Shown: positions 46,271 through 60,200 of the stretch, in pieces
How the letters are laid out: the number at the start of each line of letters is the position of its first letter
How positions within the stretch are numbered: the first letter of the stretch is position 1
NCBI GenBank assembly: GCA_903813345.2
Contig: CAIIXF020000003.1
Coordinates: forward strand, 5,047,815-5,111,814
DNA from: Owenia fusiformis
Taxonomy: Eukaryota; Annelida; Polychaeta; Sabellida; Oweniidae
Direction of reading: 5' to 3'
DNA length: 64,000 nt
Made by a program: the position numbers and the translations under genes
The notes under the pieces: generated by a model
The model's input: only the letters and a program-made list of their open reading frames with translations
The model's database searches: none
What the model was told of the DNA's origin: nothing

Positions 46271-48080
46271 TAGGAGACGAATGCGCTGTAAATGCGCACG
46301 GATGGTGGTGTACACAAGGGCGTTACAATACCCGGGAATTTATCGGTTCGTGCAGTACTTGTTTGTGATAGCGCCCTCTGTAGGTCACTGTGCTTATAGC
46401 CTACAGTAATACGGGGTAGGATATCGGGAATTCGGTCAGTTTCTATCCGTCGATTTCGCTATGAATTGAAGCAAGTGAGACCACTTTATCCAATTAAACA
46501 ATTTGATAATTGATTAAATATTTAAACAAAATCGATAAACACGTTATACACTTCCTATCTCCTTAGAAATTAGCATGTATTTATGGATTGTGTTTTCGAA
46601 CAAGGCTCGACCCAAACCAATAGGGAAATCCTTATGCTAATTAGTATGACGTCATATTTTCCTGGGGAATCCTAGATTTCAAAGCCTCAGTCTGTTATTG
46701 TGTCAAATGTAAACGCTCTTTTGCAGACAGAAAATTGACAGATTAGCTTTTAACTTTCAGCTTTGATGTTTAAATATTCTGTATTTCTACCGGACTTCTT
46801 GCTGAATATCATATAATGTTATAACTTGATTTGGATCATTGCCTGATTGCTCATTCTGAAACTTTTGATTGTGATTCATGATTGATTGGCAAGAAAAATA
46901 ATTCCTATTGTTTTCCAGCGAAGTCAAAATGTTACAGCATGAGTTATAATGTCGAGTTTGCATCATGTTAAATTCTGCTAGTGATTAGAAGTCCATGCAC
47001 AAGCATACACATAAGAGACAAACACACCCAGGCTCCAGGCCGTGGATGGAAATTATGAAACTATTTAAGGCACAAACTGGTATTAAAAGACCGATATGTA
47101 GTGTCTGCCATGTATTGAAGGTAAACCAATCTGCATTATTAATGTTTCTTCTATCAATACATGGATTGTGCAATGGAAAAGCAATGGCACAATCAAAAAT
47201 GTGCATATCAATCGTGAATATCTCTCGGTTCAAAGCTTATTTCCAACAGAATCGTGTCAAAATATGTGTCTGAGTAACAGTTATACATTATAAGATCGCA
47301 AACTCTTACCAATTATCAGCCGAATGGCTCATTTTCAACGAAATGTCCTTAAGACAACAGCCCTGGGTCGCGCCTGAGACCAAAAACTATTTCAAATAGC
47401 CCTCCCCTAATTATATTGGATAATCACATTTATGCGTGCGCGCGCAGCTCATCCACTGAACGAAACGCCACTTCCCGCTGAAATCACCGGGTATTGATCT
47501 TTCCCTTGGTGTACATCGGTCTATGTCTTCTAATGCTTCGATTTTACACTGTGAATGGTCAATAAATGGGTGTTAATACATTAAAACATTTAAAGTACAT
47601 AAAAAAGTGCCTATGCATCGCATATGTGCTGTTACACATGAGTGCATTGGTGAATGAGCGTCAACTCATAAATGTCCATTTATAAACATATATGTTGAAT
47701 GAATTCGGAATGTGTTTGGATTGTGCAGCCCATTAAGGTTGCTTTCATGCAGTGGGGGTAACTGTTGATAAAATATTTCGAATCCAAAGGCAAAATGACA
47801 GTTCGTTCCGCACCGCGCGCTCGTGGGGGTTTTGTGAACGCATAGTCTGCATGTGATGCACTTGATGTTTTAAGTTATGGTTATCATCATTGCACCGCAG
47901 CTCATACACATATAGGTCTATATCTGCAGATTCACTCTGTATCGTATCGTGTGAAAAACAATAGCTTCAATTACTCTTGAAATTTGGACTCGGGCCTTGG
48001 GGATAAGTATATCAGAATTAAAAATTTAGATTTGATTTTGGAAACATATAGAACGGCCGTGAACAATCAAAGCAGCAAAG
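46271..48080. other. Upstream region of the MSP130-like gene
   Basis: Presumed 5' flank and UTR. CpG-richer stretches occur at 47430-47480 (GCGTGCGCGCGCAGCTC) and 47810-47830. No TATA box at a convincing distance from the ATG at 48081. The frames at 46985-47273 lack splice or family support. Confidence 0.4.
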
Positions 48081-48273
48081 ATGAGATGTTATGATTATTT
48101 CTTCGGTTTTGTTATTTTGTCTCATGTCCAGTGCGACATCAGCTTGAGGGCACTATCGAAGTTGTATTTCCCTTCGTCGTATGGCGATGGGACTCCCATT
48201 TTTGAAGCAGATGGTCCCATGGGAGCCGAGCAATTGGCATATGACAATACTACCAAGATCATCTACACAGTAG
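48081..48273 (+). CDS. MSP130-like exon 1 (signal peptide exon)
   Basis: 193 nt from ATG to donor GTAAGA, phase 1 out. It encodes the signal peptide and a mature start LRALSKLYFPSSYGDGTPIF, followed by GAEQLAYDNTTKIIYTV. Confidence 0.86.
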
Positions 48274-51200
48274 GTAAGATCATAAATATTCATTTCAATA
48301 CTTTATACTCCTCAAAAAAGTTAAGGACCAGTCTTTTTCCTCATAGGTTTACATGTTAAACCCCATGTCTGTTTGAACTCTTATTTTCAAAGCTTGAAAC
48401 GAAAGAAAAACTGATAATGTAGATGGATATGTACCTTGACTCTATTCTCTATGTTTCAGAAAATTGATAATTCAATATCTCCGTTACAGTATGTCAAAAA
48501 TTGATGTCAAATTTGAGGAAAATTAAAGAAAATGGCAGAACCCATGTAATCCAATGGGAAATTGTTGGGTTGCCAAAAGTCATATGAGAAAATATCCATC
48601 AATACCATTGCTCTAAAAATGGAATGTAAATAGACAATTGAATTTGCTAACTTGTCTACAACAAAAAATTGATTTGTTTCTCCAGGTTTTACAAAGTTAT
48701 GAGTTTCAAAAGTCAAAATCATTTCTCATAAAACCTCTCATTGAACTAACACAGGGGGTCAAAATGAGTTGTCAAAAATACGTTGATGCTCTATATCGGT
48801 AATTCTCACATTGTAAGCTAAAACAAAAAGCATGCACAAAGTAAAACAATTCAATTGTCTTCTCAGAAATTATTTTTGATCAATGTTTTACCAAATACAT
48901 ATCCAAAAATCGGATTTGCCCCTAACCCACCATTTCCCATTGGTTAACATGGGTTCTGCAATTTTTTTTAAATTCCTGAATTTTGACATCAATTTTTGAC
49001 ATATTGTAATAGAGAGATTAATTTGAAAATTTCCTGAAATATAGAGAATAGAGTCAAGGTACATATCCATTTACATTATCAATTTTTCTTTCGTTTCGGT
49101 CTTAGAAAATAAAGTTTAAAGATACATAAGGTTTAAAATGTAAACCTATGAGGAAAAATACTGGTCCTTAACTTCTTTTAAGGAGTACATTACATGATAC
49201 AATACATCCTAACAAGGGGGATTATTTACGGAAACTTTCTGAATGAATGGTCTTGGTAAGGTGCTCTCCGATCTCTCTATCTCTCTCAGGTCTTCTTGAT
49301 TACTGTATTGTAGTAGCCTACGGCCAGCAAATACATTGATGCATATATTCACATATGGGCTGTTTTTTATTGTTTTACACGAATCCAATCCACTCGATCC
49401 AATCCACCTTTTAATCTCTACCTAAAATGAAGAAAACATGAACTTAAAAAAGGATTGACGAGAGTGAGAAAGAAACTCAAAAGATACTAAAAATTTACGT
49501 TAAACAAAACTAATCCCTAAAATTGTTTTCTGATATTTTAATAAAATTAAGTTTAATCTGGGAATACTAAACCACGGGAATGGCAACTCATGTCTCCTAT
49601 TGTTCTATGTCTGTCTCCGATAATTGAAAATCGTCACACCTGTAACTACCTGTAGATTACTTGTGACGTCACATCGCGCGTGCGTGAAACCTCACTACGG
49701 CGCCATGTTGGATTACATCGAATTGACGTTCCTTGATTTCCGGTAAGATAATGGCTTTTTTATGTCATATATTGGATATTAGAGAAAAATCTAAAACTTC
49801 TTTGTACACTCCATCAATCATAGTTTCTCTGTATGTTTTTTCTTACTTCAATAATGTGTTTTTATATGCGAAAAGTGTTTTTCTAATTTACGATTCAGGT
49901 CAAAATATAGTCTCCGAAACTTGAGGAACTTCTGAGTAGGTAATTTCATGATTTCCATAATGTATACGTTTTTTAGTGATATCTGTACTGTACCTTACCC
50001 GTGGACCCAAAAATTATCATGTCATTTGCGGGTCATTTGCTTGCTTTCTATTAATAATGGGCCTTGTAGTGGTGGGGGGGGGGGGGGCCGGGGGGGGGGG
50101 GTGTATAGGGATATCGCATATCGTATAAAAGGGTGAATTTATTGTATATTGTATAAGAGGGGGCAAATTTTATTGTATATGGTATAAGAGGTGTAACAAA
50201 TATGGTATAAGAGAAAATCACAGTGTACACCATCCATTGATCTCTATGGGAAGAAGATGGACACTTTTTCCTATAGAGATCAATGGATGGTGTTCACTAT
50301 GGAGAAAATACATGTTAGAGTAGATTCCATGGCCTGACTGCGTCGGTAGATTGAAAAATAAGATTTACCTGAAGATTAGGATACCTTCTAGAGATTAGAA
50401 CACACATTTCAATGAAACCATAAAATAGCCGGATACACATCGATTCACAGTTATCGGAAAAAAATTCAACTTGTGCAATCCGCGAAATGTCATCAACTCA
50501 AATCCCCGAAATTAAATAGCTGCGAAATTGCAATTTTGAAAAATCACGAAATTTTATAGCGTCGTAATTTATCAGGAGTACACTATTCTTATTTATCCCA
50601 TACTTAAGTAGTGTTATAGGTAAATAACATAAGGGTATATAAGCAATATCTGAGGTGAGTGGGTGATATATATACCTCCCGCTGAGGTATTTAATTCTCA
50701 TAATCTACAAAGTATAGGATAAATCAGTTATTGAATGCTCGATTTTTGATACGGGGTGTATCCTTCGGTAAATAATAATTGAAGAAAGGTCCACGGAAGG
50801 TATCACAACTGATTTAAAACTGTCATGTTGAAGTTTGCGCTCTGCTATTGATTGGGGATTTGTACAGGTGCATATGTTAGGCCAATGCATTAACTCCAAA
50901 TCAAGCACTCATAGAGGTGATAAAATGATTTGGACTTTGAGACAGGGAAGGTGCAAACACCCCATAAACATTTTTGTTTTAATGTTGCCCTTTTCACACA
51001 TGTTTTTTCAATGTTTGGTGCATCAATATGTTGCATTTGTAGACATAGTCAACCTATTTCAAGGAAATATGATTCATTTTGATAAAGTGGAAAACAATAT
51101 TCCTTATGTTATTTTCACCCAAAATTGATATCTTAAAAAGCCCAGCATGAATCATATTTTCCTTTAAAGATGTTGACTGTGTCTCAAAACACAACATGTT

Positions 51201-54200
51201 AATGCAACAAATATTGGACTGGAAATCAGGACAACATTACAGAAAAAACATGTTGATTATGGTGTATGCACCCCTCCTGTCTTAAAGTCCAAATTATTTT
51301 ATCATCTCTTCTGCGTGTCCTGGAGTTAACGTTGGCCTAACATCTGTTAAAATCCTCAGAAAATATCTCCAAATGTTCTCATGTTGCGTTTACATGATAT
51401 ATTTGACAGTGACATCTATAGATAAATTAGAAAATTGTATTTTAGATATTATATAAAGCATAAGTAAATCAACTACATAACTTCATATATATAGTGCAAT
51501 GCATGGACTTAGTATCTCATTCTTTTTATTTTTGGCATTTAATATAGTTTGCAAATACAATACCAGTACAATATACCATATTTTCAGGGTGGTCCTAAAA
51601 AAATTGGAACATTTGTAAATTGTAACACAAAACCTTTATTTTTCCTCTAAAATGCACCAAAATTTCATTTCGCATAGCTCAGTCACTTATATCTCTGATG
51701 TAAATTTTATAGGTGCAAATCACAAAGTTAATGCATTAAACTAGTCAATGTTTGATATGACTCCCTTTTCTTAAATATACACCTGTCAATTTCGCAGCTA
51801 CTTTTCAAGTATGCTTTATTTCAAAGCTTTAATTAACATGTTAATTGCTTTACACATTTTATAAAATGATATTTAGTTGACATTTATTAGGTATCAGGCC
51901 TCGATACTCAGATTTTGCCTGGTGCCAAAATAACTACCTGGCCAATTTTCAGGTAGTTATTTGCTTCTGTCAGGTAGTTGTATATAAAATGTAGGGCTGC
52001 CATCGAACTCAAATGTCAGTGTCGACAGTCGAACTCTGCTGTCGAAAATATTGTGGACAATCGAACTTTCCAGGGAGAAAAAATCATCGGGAAAAAAAGA
52101 AAAATTATTTCTGTGTTGTTGGTTCGTTTTTTCCAAATTTTTATCTGGTTCATTAACACACTTTATACACTATCGGGGAAAAGCTTCATATAACTTATAT
52201 TCATATTGGTATGTAATTGCCTAATATTGTTACTAAATGCCAAGTTAATAGAATATTATAGACGAAAATGGGACAAATACCTGCAATGTTTCGACCGGGA
52301 TTTATTTCGACTGCTCGGGCGAAATCTCGTACAACGTCTCGCAAGAGAGAAGAGAAGTCATGAAGGGAACTTCCGGGTGAATTTATTTTTTGAAAATGAA
52401 ATGAATGTGAACAATATTTCCGCAGAATACGCGCACATAACACGTTGAAATGTGTATTGAAATGTATTGGGGCCATTTGGATATTTTCAAGTAAGTATTG
52501 ATATCGTTTGCTGTCGACATGACGGGAATTTTGTCGACTTCGTTGTCGAACTTGCATTTTGACTGACAAGTCGACGTTCCGACTAATGATGGCAGCCCTA
52601 ATAAAATGTTGTTATAAAATTTCAAAAATAACATATACCCAGCATATAATGTTTATCTTGTGTAGGCTAATAATCCATAGAATATTGAAATTCTCTCAAA
52701 TTAATGCATAACTTCCAACATCCAAAAATTTGGATAGTTTAAAAGCTATTGGAGGGTAGTGCACCTATAGCAGTTATACATCATATTATGTTAGAAGAGA
52801 CTGTGCCTATTGCAGTTGTTTAAAAATTTTGAAAGGGAGTGCACCTATTACAATTGTTTCCAAACTTTTGGAGGGAGTGTACCTACTACATTTCTTTCCA
52901 AACTTTTTAGGGGAGTGTTCCTTTATAACTGTTTCCATACTGTTGGAGGGTAGTATACCTACTACAATTGTTTCCAAACTTTTGGGAGGAGAATTTACCT
53001 ATTAAAATTGTTTCCATACTTTTGGAGGGGAGTGCGCATATAACGATTATACAGTATATTATGTTGATTGTTAGAGCCCATGGACCAGCCAAATTTTGAG
53101 GGACACAATTTTTCGATATTCCGGAAGATTTGTTTGTGTGTGTTTTAAACCATTAAATGTGCATGGGCGTGCAGTGTAATATTGTATACTGTGGTTCGAA
53201 AAACAAATAAGACTGCAAAACATTATAAATTCCATTTGCTGTTGAATGAAAATGAGTTACTGGATTGTCATTGCAAAAAATCAGATAATCACAGTGACAA
53301 AAAACGGGGAAAAACCAAGTAAGTAAAATCACGAAGATTGATGATCCTGAAATAATCCCTTAATTATTACTCTCATAAAATGCTGTCTAAAAATTAATTA
53401 GTTTTCATAGTGCACACACAGTGCACCCTAAAAAGCACAGGAACAATAGTTCCAACCCCGCCCCCACGTGCTGTATACCAAAGAAATTGACCTTGTGCCT
53501 CTAGAAACATCATGTATGGATCACAAATGGAATGACATGAATGATGCAGATCCTAATATAACTCTACCGACCTGGCAGATTTGAACCAAATGTATTCAGT
53601 AATCCCTAGATTACATGCATGGGACTTGATGGCTTGATGCTATTACTGACTTCTAAATGCACATTTAATTGGGAAGATAGATCCAATAAAACATCATAAG
53701 GATTTAAAATTCTTTTGAAGTTTACATTCCATCTTTGAGATCCGTATTATTTATTAATTAGCTGTAAATCATTGTTTTAATATGACAGCAATATACATTA
53801 TTTGATTGGTTGTTGGCTGACTCTGGGCACACTTCACATAATAGGTTGTTTACATTGAAATGCTTTCTGATTGGTCAAACGTCAGAGCTGGGAGGTTTTC
53901 TTTATGTGTTGATTGACAGATTTGAATTTCATTTTCAATGATCAGATTTTCTCACACTAAGACAAAGAAGAGGTACTTTTCCATGACCCAAGATGAACCC
54001 TCCTTGGCCAATCAATGATCTAGTTTACATCAGAGAAGTGTGCATCTATGAATTGTATAGTTTCTAAATAGCTGAAAAATGCTTTCATATTAGATGTCAC
54101 CCTTGCTTGTCTTTGATTTTCTAGGGCCAGACCTCCACTCACTTCAGTGCTAGAAACTTGCAATAGTCACTTGATTTCATGATTTATTAAAAAGTTTTAG

Positions 54201-57200
54201 TTGAATCTGTCTGAAACTCGAATGGAATACTATTGGATGGCCCTGTCAATGTTCATATTATGATTAAACATGAAAATATTGGTTGTCATACGAATAAATC
54301 AAGGTTTTAATGAATTTCAGCATTGCACCAATGGAGATTTGGCCCAAGTTTTTTAAAATGTCATGGAAAATGATTTAAAAGACATAACTGTGTAAATCAA
54401 AGCTATAATTGGAGAAAATTTGTCACTGAATCCAAATATGCTATCAAAATTAAAGAAAAGTAATTCATTAGAGGAAAAAGAGCAAATCTCTTAAAAACTC
54501 ATGTAAAAACGAGAATTAGCGAGATTTCAAAGCTATTTAGAAACTCCTCTATTCTGGGGTATTCCCCTTTCCTTAAAACAAGCGAAGGATAAAATTGATT
54601 TATACATGTACAGGCCCAGGGGTATTCACATATAAGTTGAACTATGTAAAGTGCAAGTGTAACTGAGTAACCCTTTGCAAAATTGGTAAAAAATGCCTCA
54701 AATCATGCAATACTTAGCTCAATCTAAGAGTGTGGGTGGCCAAAATAACTACTGGGTAAACTAATAGGTAGCTTTTCTTTAAAATCAGGTAGTTATTAAC
54801 TACCATGGCAACGCGAGCTTCGAGGCCTGGGTATTAACATCTATGGTTTACTGGAAAACTATTGTGTTATTGTCAACTTCAGATTACTCCAAATCATTAT
54901 TTTTATTTGAGAGTAGGAAAGAAAGAACATGTCAGAGGTGAGTGACTGCATAACCCTCACAGCTACTAAACTGACAAAATCATTGTTTCCACCTTTCAGT
55001 AGAGGGGAAACTGACTAGTTATTTAAAAGGCTATATTAAGGACCATCTCTAAGCACACATAATATAATATATCATTTGTGTTCTGGGAAACTCCTTTATG
55101 ATATTGATATACATATATTGATATATTCAATGAATATTATTCATATTAGAACAAGAAAGGGGAGGGGGTTCATTTACCAGTCAAAGCAGACTGCCCTGGC
55201 CTCTTTCTGGAGAATATTCAATCAGTAATATATCCAACAATAGCCATCAAAATATGCTTGATACCCATCAATTTTGGTAAAAAATGTTGAATATGTTCAT
55301 ATATTTGATCTTTCAAGGCAAACATATAAGTAGCTTCAACTTGTAATTCAGGAGAAAAGGGTTCATATCAAACATTCTCTAGTTTAATGCATTAACTTTG
55401 TAGTTTGCACCTATAAACTTTACATCAGATAAATAAGTGATTGAACAATACTCAGTAATTTTTTTTGGACCACCCTGTATAATGTAAGATTTAATTTTTC
55501 TGAACATTACATCATCATGCATAACTTTCATTACATTAACATTTATAACTTTAACTAAATTCAACAATCATCTGTCACCTGTACAGTACCTGTACTTCGT
55601 ATCTCCTAATATTTTGCACTAGATTTATTATTCTGTGGCATTTTATTACTGTAGATACACTAAATTTGATGTTACTTAATTTTGCGCTACTTAATTTGGC
55701 AATCTACTCAATTTCAAATATTGGCTGCTATTTAATTTGGCTGAGTCTGGACTGAGCTCATTTTTTATCATTGATCTGGAAATAAGCATTTTAGATTCAT
55801 GAGTGCTACTTATGGAGTAGGTCTTGGCACTGACATCCAAATAAGAATACACCTACAATAGTAAAATAATTGCAAATTACAAATTTCTTCTTGATTTTCC
55901 AAAATAGATCTGAAATTTTGCAGATTTTTCAACCTGCCAATCCGTCAAATTAAAGCGGTGGCCAAATTTAGTGTATGTACAGTTTGAAAAATTCAATACT
56001 TGTTACTATACCATCAGGCCCGTAGCCAGGGGGGGTTCGCAGGGTTCGGGCGAACCCCCCCCCCCCCCCCCCCCTGGCCAAAAATTCTTTCAAAATCATG
56101 CAGTTTTTCACCATTTTGAGCACTTCTCAAGTAATTTTAGCCATATTTGGGCCAAAATTGTCTAATGTGAACCCCCCCTGGAAATTTTTGAAACTGAACC
56201 CCCCCCCCCCCCTTGGCAAATCCTGGCTACGGGCCTGACCATATTTGAATTATACTATAGTGCAGGGGTTTCATTAGCAGCAGGTGATTTTCACCAGTTG
56301 TTTTCACAAAATTAGGGACTTTTCAACTTTTACATGTTAAATTCATGATATTTTAGCCTAATGTGAGAAATTCTAGTGAAACCCCTGATAATGAAAGCTT
56401 TATTTTAATGTCTGTAGTGACATTATGTACTGTACATGTACATAACAGTTAAAACTAAATTCAAAATTTGATAAAATACATCATATCATACAGTTCAAAT
56501 CATGCACTTGTTTTTCATCACTGAAAAGTCTATTCTTTACTGTTTATGCACATTTTGGATAAAAACTTGACCATATCTCAATGATCACCTATTAGTATTC
56601 CTACAGAGTGGTAAAAAAACTGGAAACCCTTACACCTTTTTCCTTATATCTTTGTCATTTCAAGAAATAAATTTGCACATTTGTACATCACTCAATTTCC
56701 TACCTACTTACCTTATTTCATGACCATCAGATAAATAGTTACAGTGTTACAGCACTTAAAAAACATTCCTTTGGCCACTATTGTGCTGTAGAGAAACCTG
56801 CACATGTTGTCCAAAATGTCCCTTCCTATGGGGATATGACAGAGATAGAGTATATAAGAATGACATCGGGACTATTGCGGACCTCAAAAGTGAGATCACC
56901 TGTATCATTCAGGCCATACCTGCTGAGGAATGCATTTGGATCATTAACAACTGTGCAGGTTTGCCTACAGCGTGATGATGGTCAAACCTGAAGCATAAGT
57001 GCTGTAAAATTGTGACTATCAGTCTGATGGTCATGAAATATGGTAGAATGGTAGGAAATTAAATGGTTTACAAATATGTGAAATACTCAATGCATTGTGA
57101 AATTACCATCTTGCTTTCCAAAATTGGCAGGAGATGCTTTGCAAAAAGGGGATGAGATTTGATTAGGGACTGTAGAAATGTCAAAGTGTCAATGAAGAGA

Positions 57201-60200
57201 TAATGATATTAAATTCACAAGAAAATGAGGCCTAATATACAGGGTGACCATAAAGTTTAATCAAAAGTGCTCTAAAATAGAATATCCCATACATATCATA
57301 ACTGTACATGTACTTGTATTTATTTACATTCATGAACATTGAAGTATAAAAGAGTACACGACAGATAAGATACATGGTGGGTCTTACAATTAGAGATAGC
57401 ATTGTTTTGTTATATATATACTATATTATATATATCTTTTCAGGATACTCAATCATGGGCAAGACACACTAGGACTATAGAAATCTAGTCTCTAGGAGGG
57501 TGAAGATGTATCACACAAAACCTAGGTAAGAATTAGACAGAAAACATTTTTTCTGAAAGGCCTCGTTATGCTAAAACCTCCGATCCTATTCAATGACCCC
57601 TACTCAAATCAAATATCAATCCCAATACTAGTACATGTAGTTAGAAAAGTGGTCATTGGGATGTTTTAACTGAGTCAAAGCTTTTGGTTACCTGTAAATG
57701 TGTTAATGCTTGTCATTTCAAATCTCATGTTAAAATGACTTTTGGAAGTGTTGGTGGTTTACCTTTGTAAAGTGTAGGATAAAGAATTATAATCGGTTAA
57801 AGATGTGTTTGTTGAATATTGATTAATCAATGATTGGTCCAAAATTCACGTTACTTTTTACTCGTGGAGGTCATTCAGTTTCTTTCTTAAGCGTTTTTCC
57901 TTTAAGGATCTCCCAAGATCATCAGCCATTTTCTTTTTCAAAAATTTTGCCATGGCAAAACCTCTTATTTTGATAAACACTCGTATGCACCTTTCTAAAA
58001 CAAATGATGATGACTGGTTAGAATCCAAGTGAGAAGCCAGAATGGCCCAGTGAAACTTTACCTCTGGATCATCACATATTGCTTCACATGTTTTTATTGG
58101 GCCATGGGTCTGTGCTAAGCCTAATCTAAAAAAGGTTTCGGCCCTTTTAATGAGGTTTACAAGAGGCTTCGCAGGGGTTATGAGTCCTCCCCTATCTAAG
58201 GTGTCAATCCACGAAGATTCATCTGATGAGGTTGAACATTGTTTCAATATGTTTTCACAGAACTGATTTAGATCTTGTTTATCAGCCCGACTTGACTTGG
58301 AGACTAAACGCCTCACTGATCTAACTATATAGCCTGTTATATATCTGATTACATCACATTCCTCATTATCGATATCTTCAGGAGGAAATATTTCAACTGA
58401 CTGTTGTGGCACTTTCGACAGTAGGTGCTCCAATATGTGCAGCGATGCCTTGCACAGGGTGGCCTTGATAACTAACACATTGGTGGGTTTGCATGTGTCA
58501 ATAAAAGTGTCAGAGCTTTCCCTAATTTTGGGGATCGTTTGATTGTGAAAGTCTCTAATGATGCATTCTTTCATCTCACTGAGAGTTGCCAGATCTCTGT
58601 TGTCACGCAATATTTTGTACATAGAGTAATTAAGAATCTCTCTGAATTTGTCATTTCCTCTCATGTGCTGCACTACATTATCAACTGCATTGTTGCTTGA
58701 TTTGACCTTGTCAAAGCCAGAGATGTAGCTGTCTTTAAATTCTTGATCTATCCATTCTTTAGAAAAATACCCTGAAGGAAAAAATGAATAAAATTAACAA
58801 GCACACTCGATGAAGAGTATTAATGAAGTTATCATTTTGGACATGCAATTGGAAAGTGAAAATGTAAGTAGTGTTTGGGCTGTAGAGATATATGGTGACC
58901 CAGTCTATCCATCTTTCATTCTCTGAAAATCAAGGGGAGAGTATATGTTAATTTTCCAATCAAATGAAGTTTGGAGGAATATAGAGAATACCTCTGTCCT
59001 TCTGTTTGTCCATCCGTCTGGGCGATACCTCAAATACCACATGCCTGTCTTTGCCTGATTTTGTTCATATTTTGTACACCTATGCCTTATGGGGGTAGAA
59101 GATCTGCTTGAAGGATGATTTTCAATATGGCCTCTTTTGTGAAAATGGCTGCGGTTTTAGATTTTGCATTAATTTATGTACAATGTATATTGTATAAAAC
59201 TTTAAAAGCAATACGTTTTAAATGTAAAAAAATAATAAGACATTAATAAAGCTATAACTTTAAGTAGTGGACGAGTATGTTCATATTAGATATGTGAACA
59301 CTCATTAGCATGGCACACTCTTATGTGACACTTTGGCAAGACACGTAGAACTGATTTCAGTCATGTGATGTATTTTAGGTTTACCCTGTACATGAATTTT
59401 GTTTATTTTGATTTGAAATCCAATCACCTATGTGTTCCATTATTGAAGTTCAAGTTTATTGCATTTATCTTATTATTATTTATTATCTTATTATAGTTTC
59501 CCCAGTTCTGACACAGAGTCTGACAGTAGGGCTGCAGGTGCCATTAATACCAGTAACAGCCCAGGCCAACAGAATGTTGACAGCAACAATAAACATTGTT
59601 TAGAAGTCTCAGGCAGTCGACATTGCGATGACAAACAACCCAAGAGACAAAGGGCTGAAGTCATGAAACCTGTAAGTTTTTTTATTGTCTCATGTTGCCT
59701 TTTCAAATCTGACCTTAAATTTGAGATTTGACCTTTACTTGACCTTCAGTGACCTTCGAAAGGTCAAAAATATTGATTTTCAAATTGATTTTTTATTATT
59801 CAAATGTTGGTCAGCTGAATCACAAAAGACCTACTGAGCTCTGAATAAGTAGAGTTTTCAAGGTCAGAGGTCATCAAACTGGCTGCCATATACAGGCTTT
59901 GGTGGTTCTTTTTTGACCAACCCTGTTTATGTCCTTGATAAGTTTTCAGCAAACTTTTGTACATAATAATTCACGTTTTAGATGTGGGAGGAGATGCCAG
60001 ACCTGTATGGCTTGCGGAGATCTGCCAGGTCCAAACATTGTTTGGAAGTCTCAAGCAGAGGATCTCACAATGACAAATTACCCAAGAGACAAAGGATCAA
60101 AGACATGATATCTGTAAGTTCATTTTTATTTTGTTACCAAAAAGTGGTGACATATTGTTATGGTCTCTTCATTGACCATCTTTTTCAACTTGCTTCAAAT

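Larger units (their letters stand above)
51585..55477. mobile_element. 3.9-kb element with CAGGGTGGTCC inverted termini
   Basis: CAGGGTGGTCC at 51585-51595 and GGACCACCCTG at 55467-55477; the inner inverted homology continues for about 110-170 bp (CACAAAGTTAATGCATTAAA CTAG). A second inverted pair inside (AGGCCTCGATACTCAG at 51897; CTTCGAGGCCTGGGTATT at 54816) suggests nested insertion. No transposase is recognisable. Confidence 0.75.
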
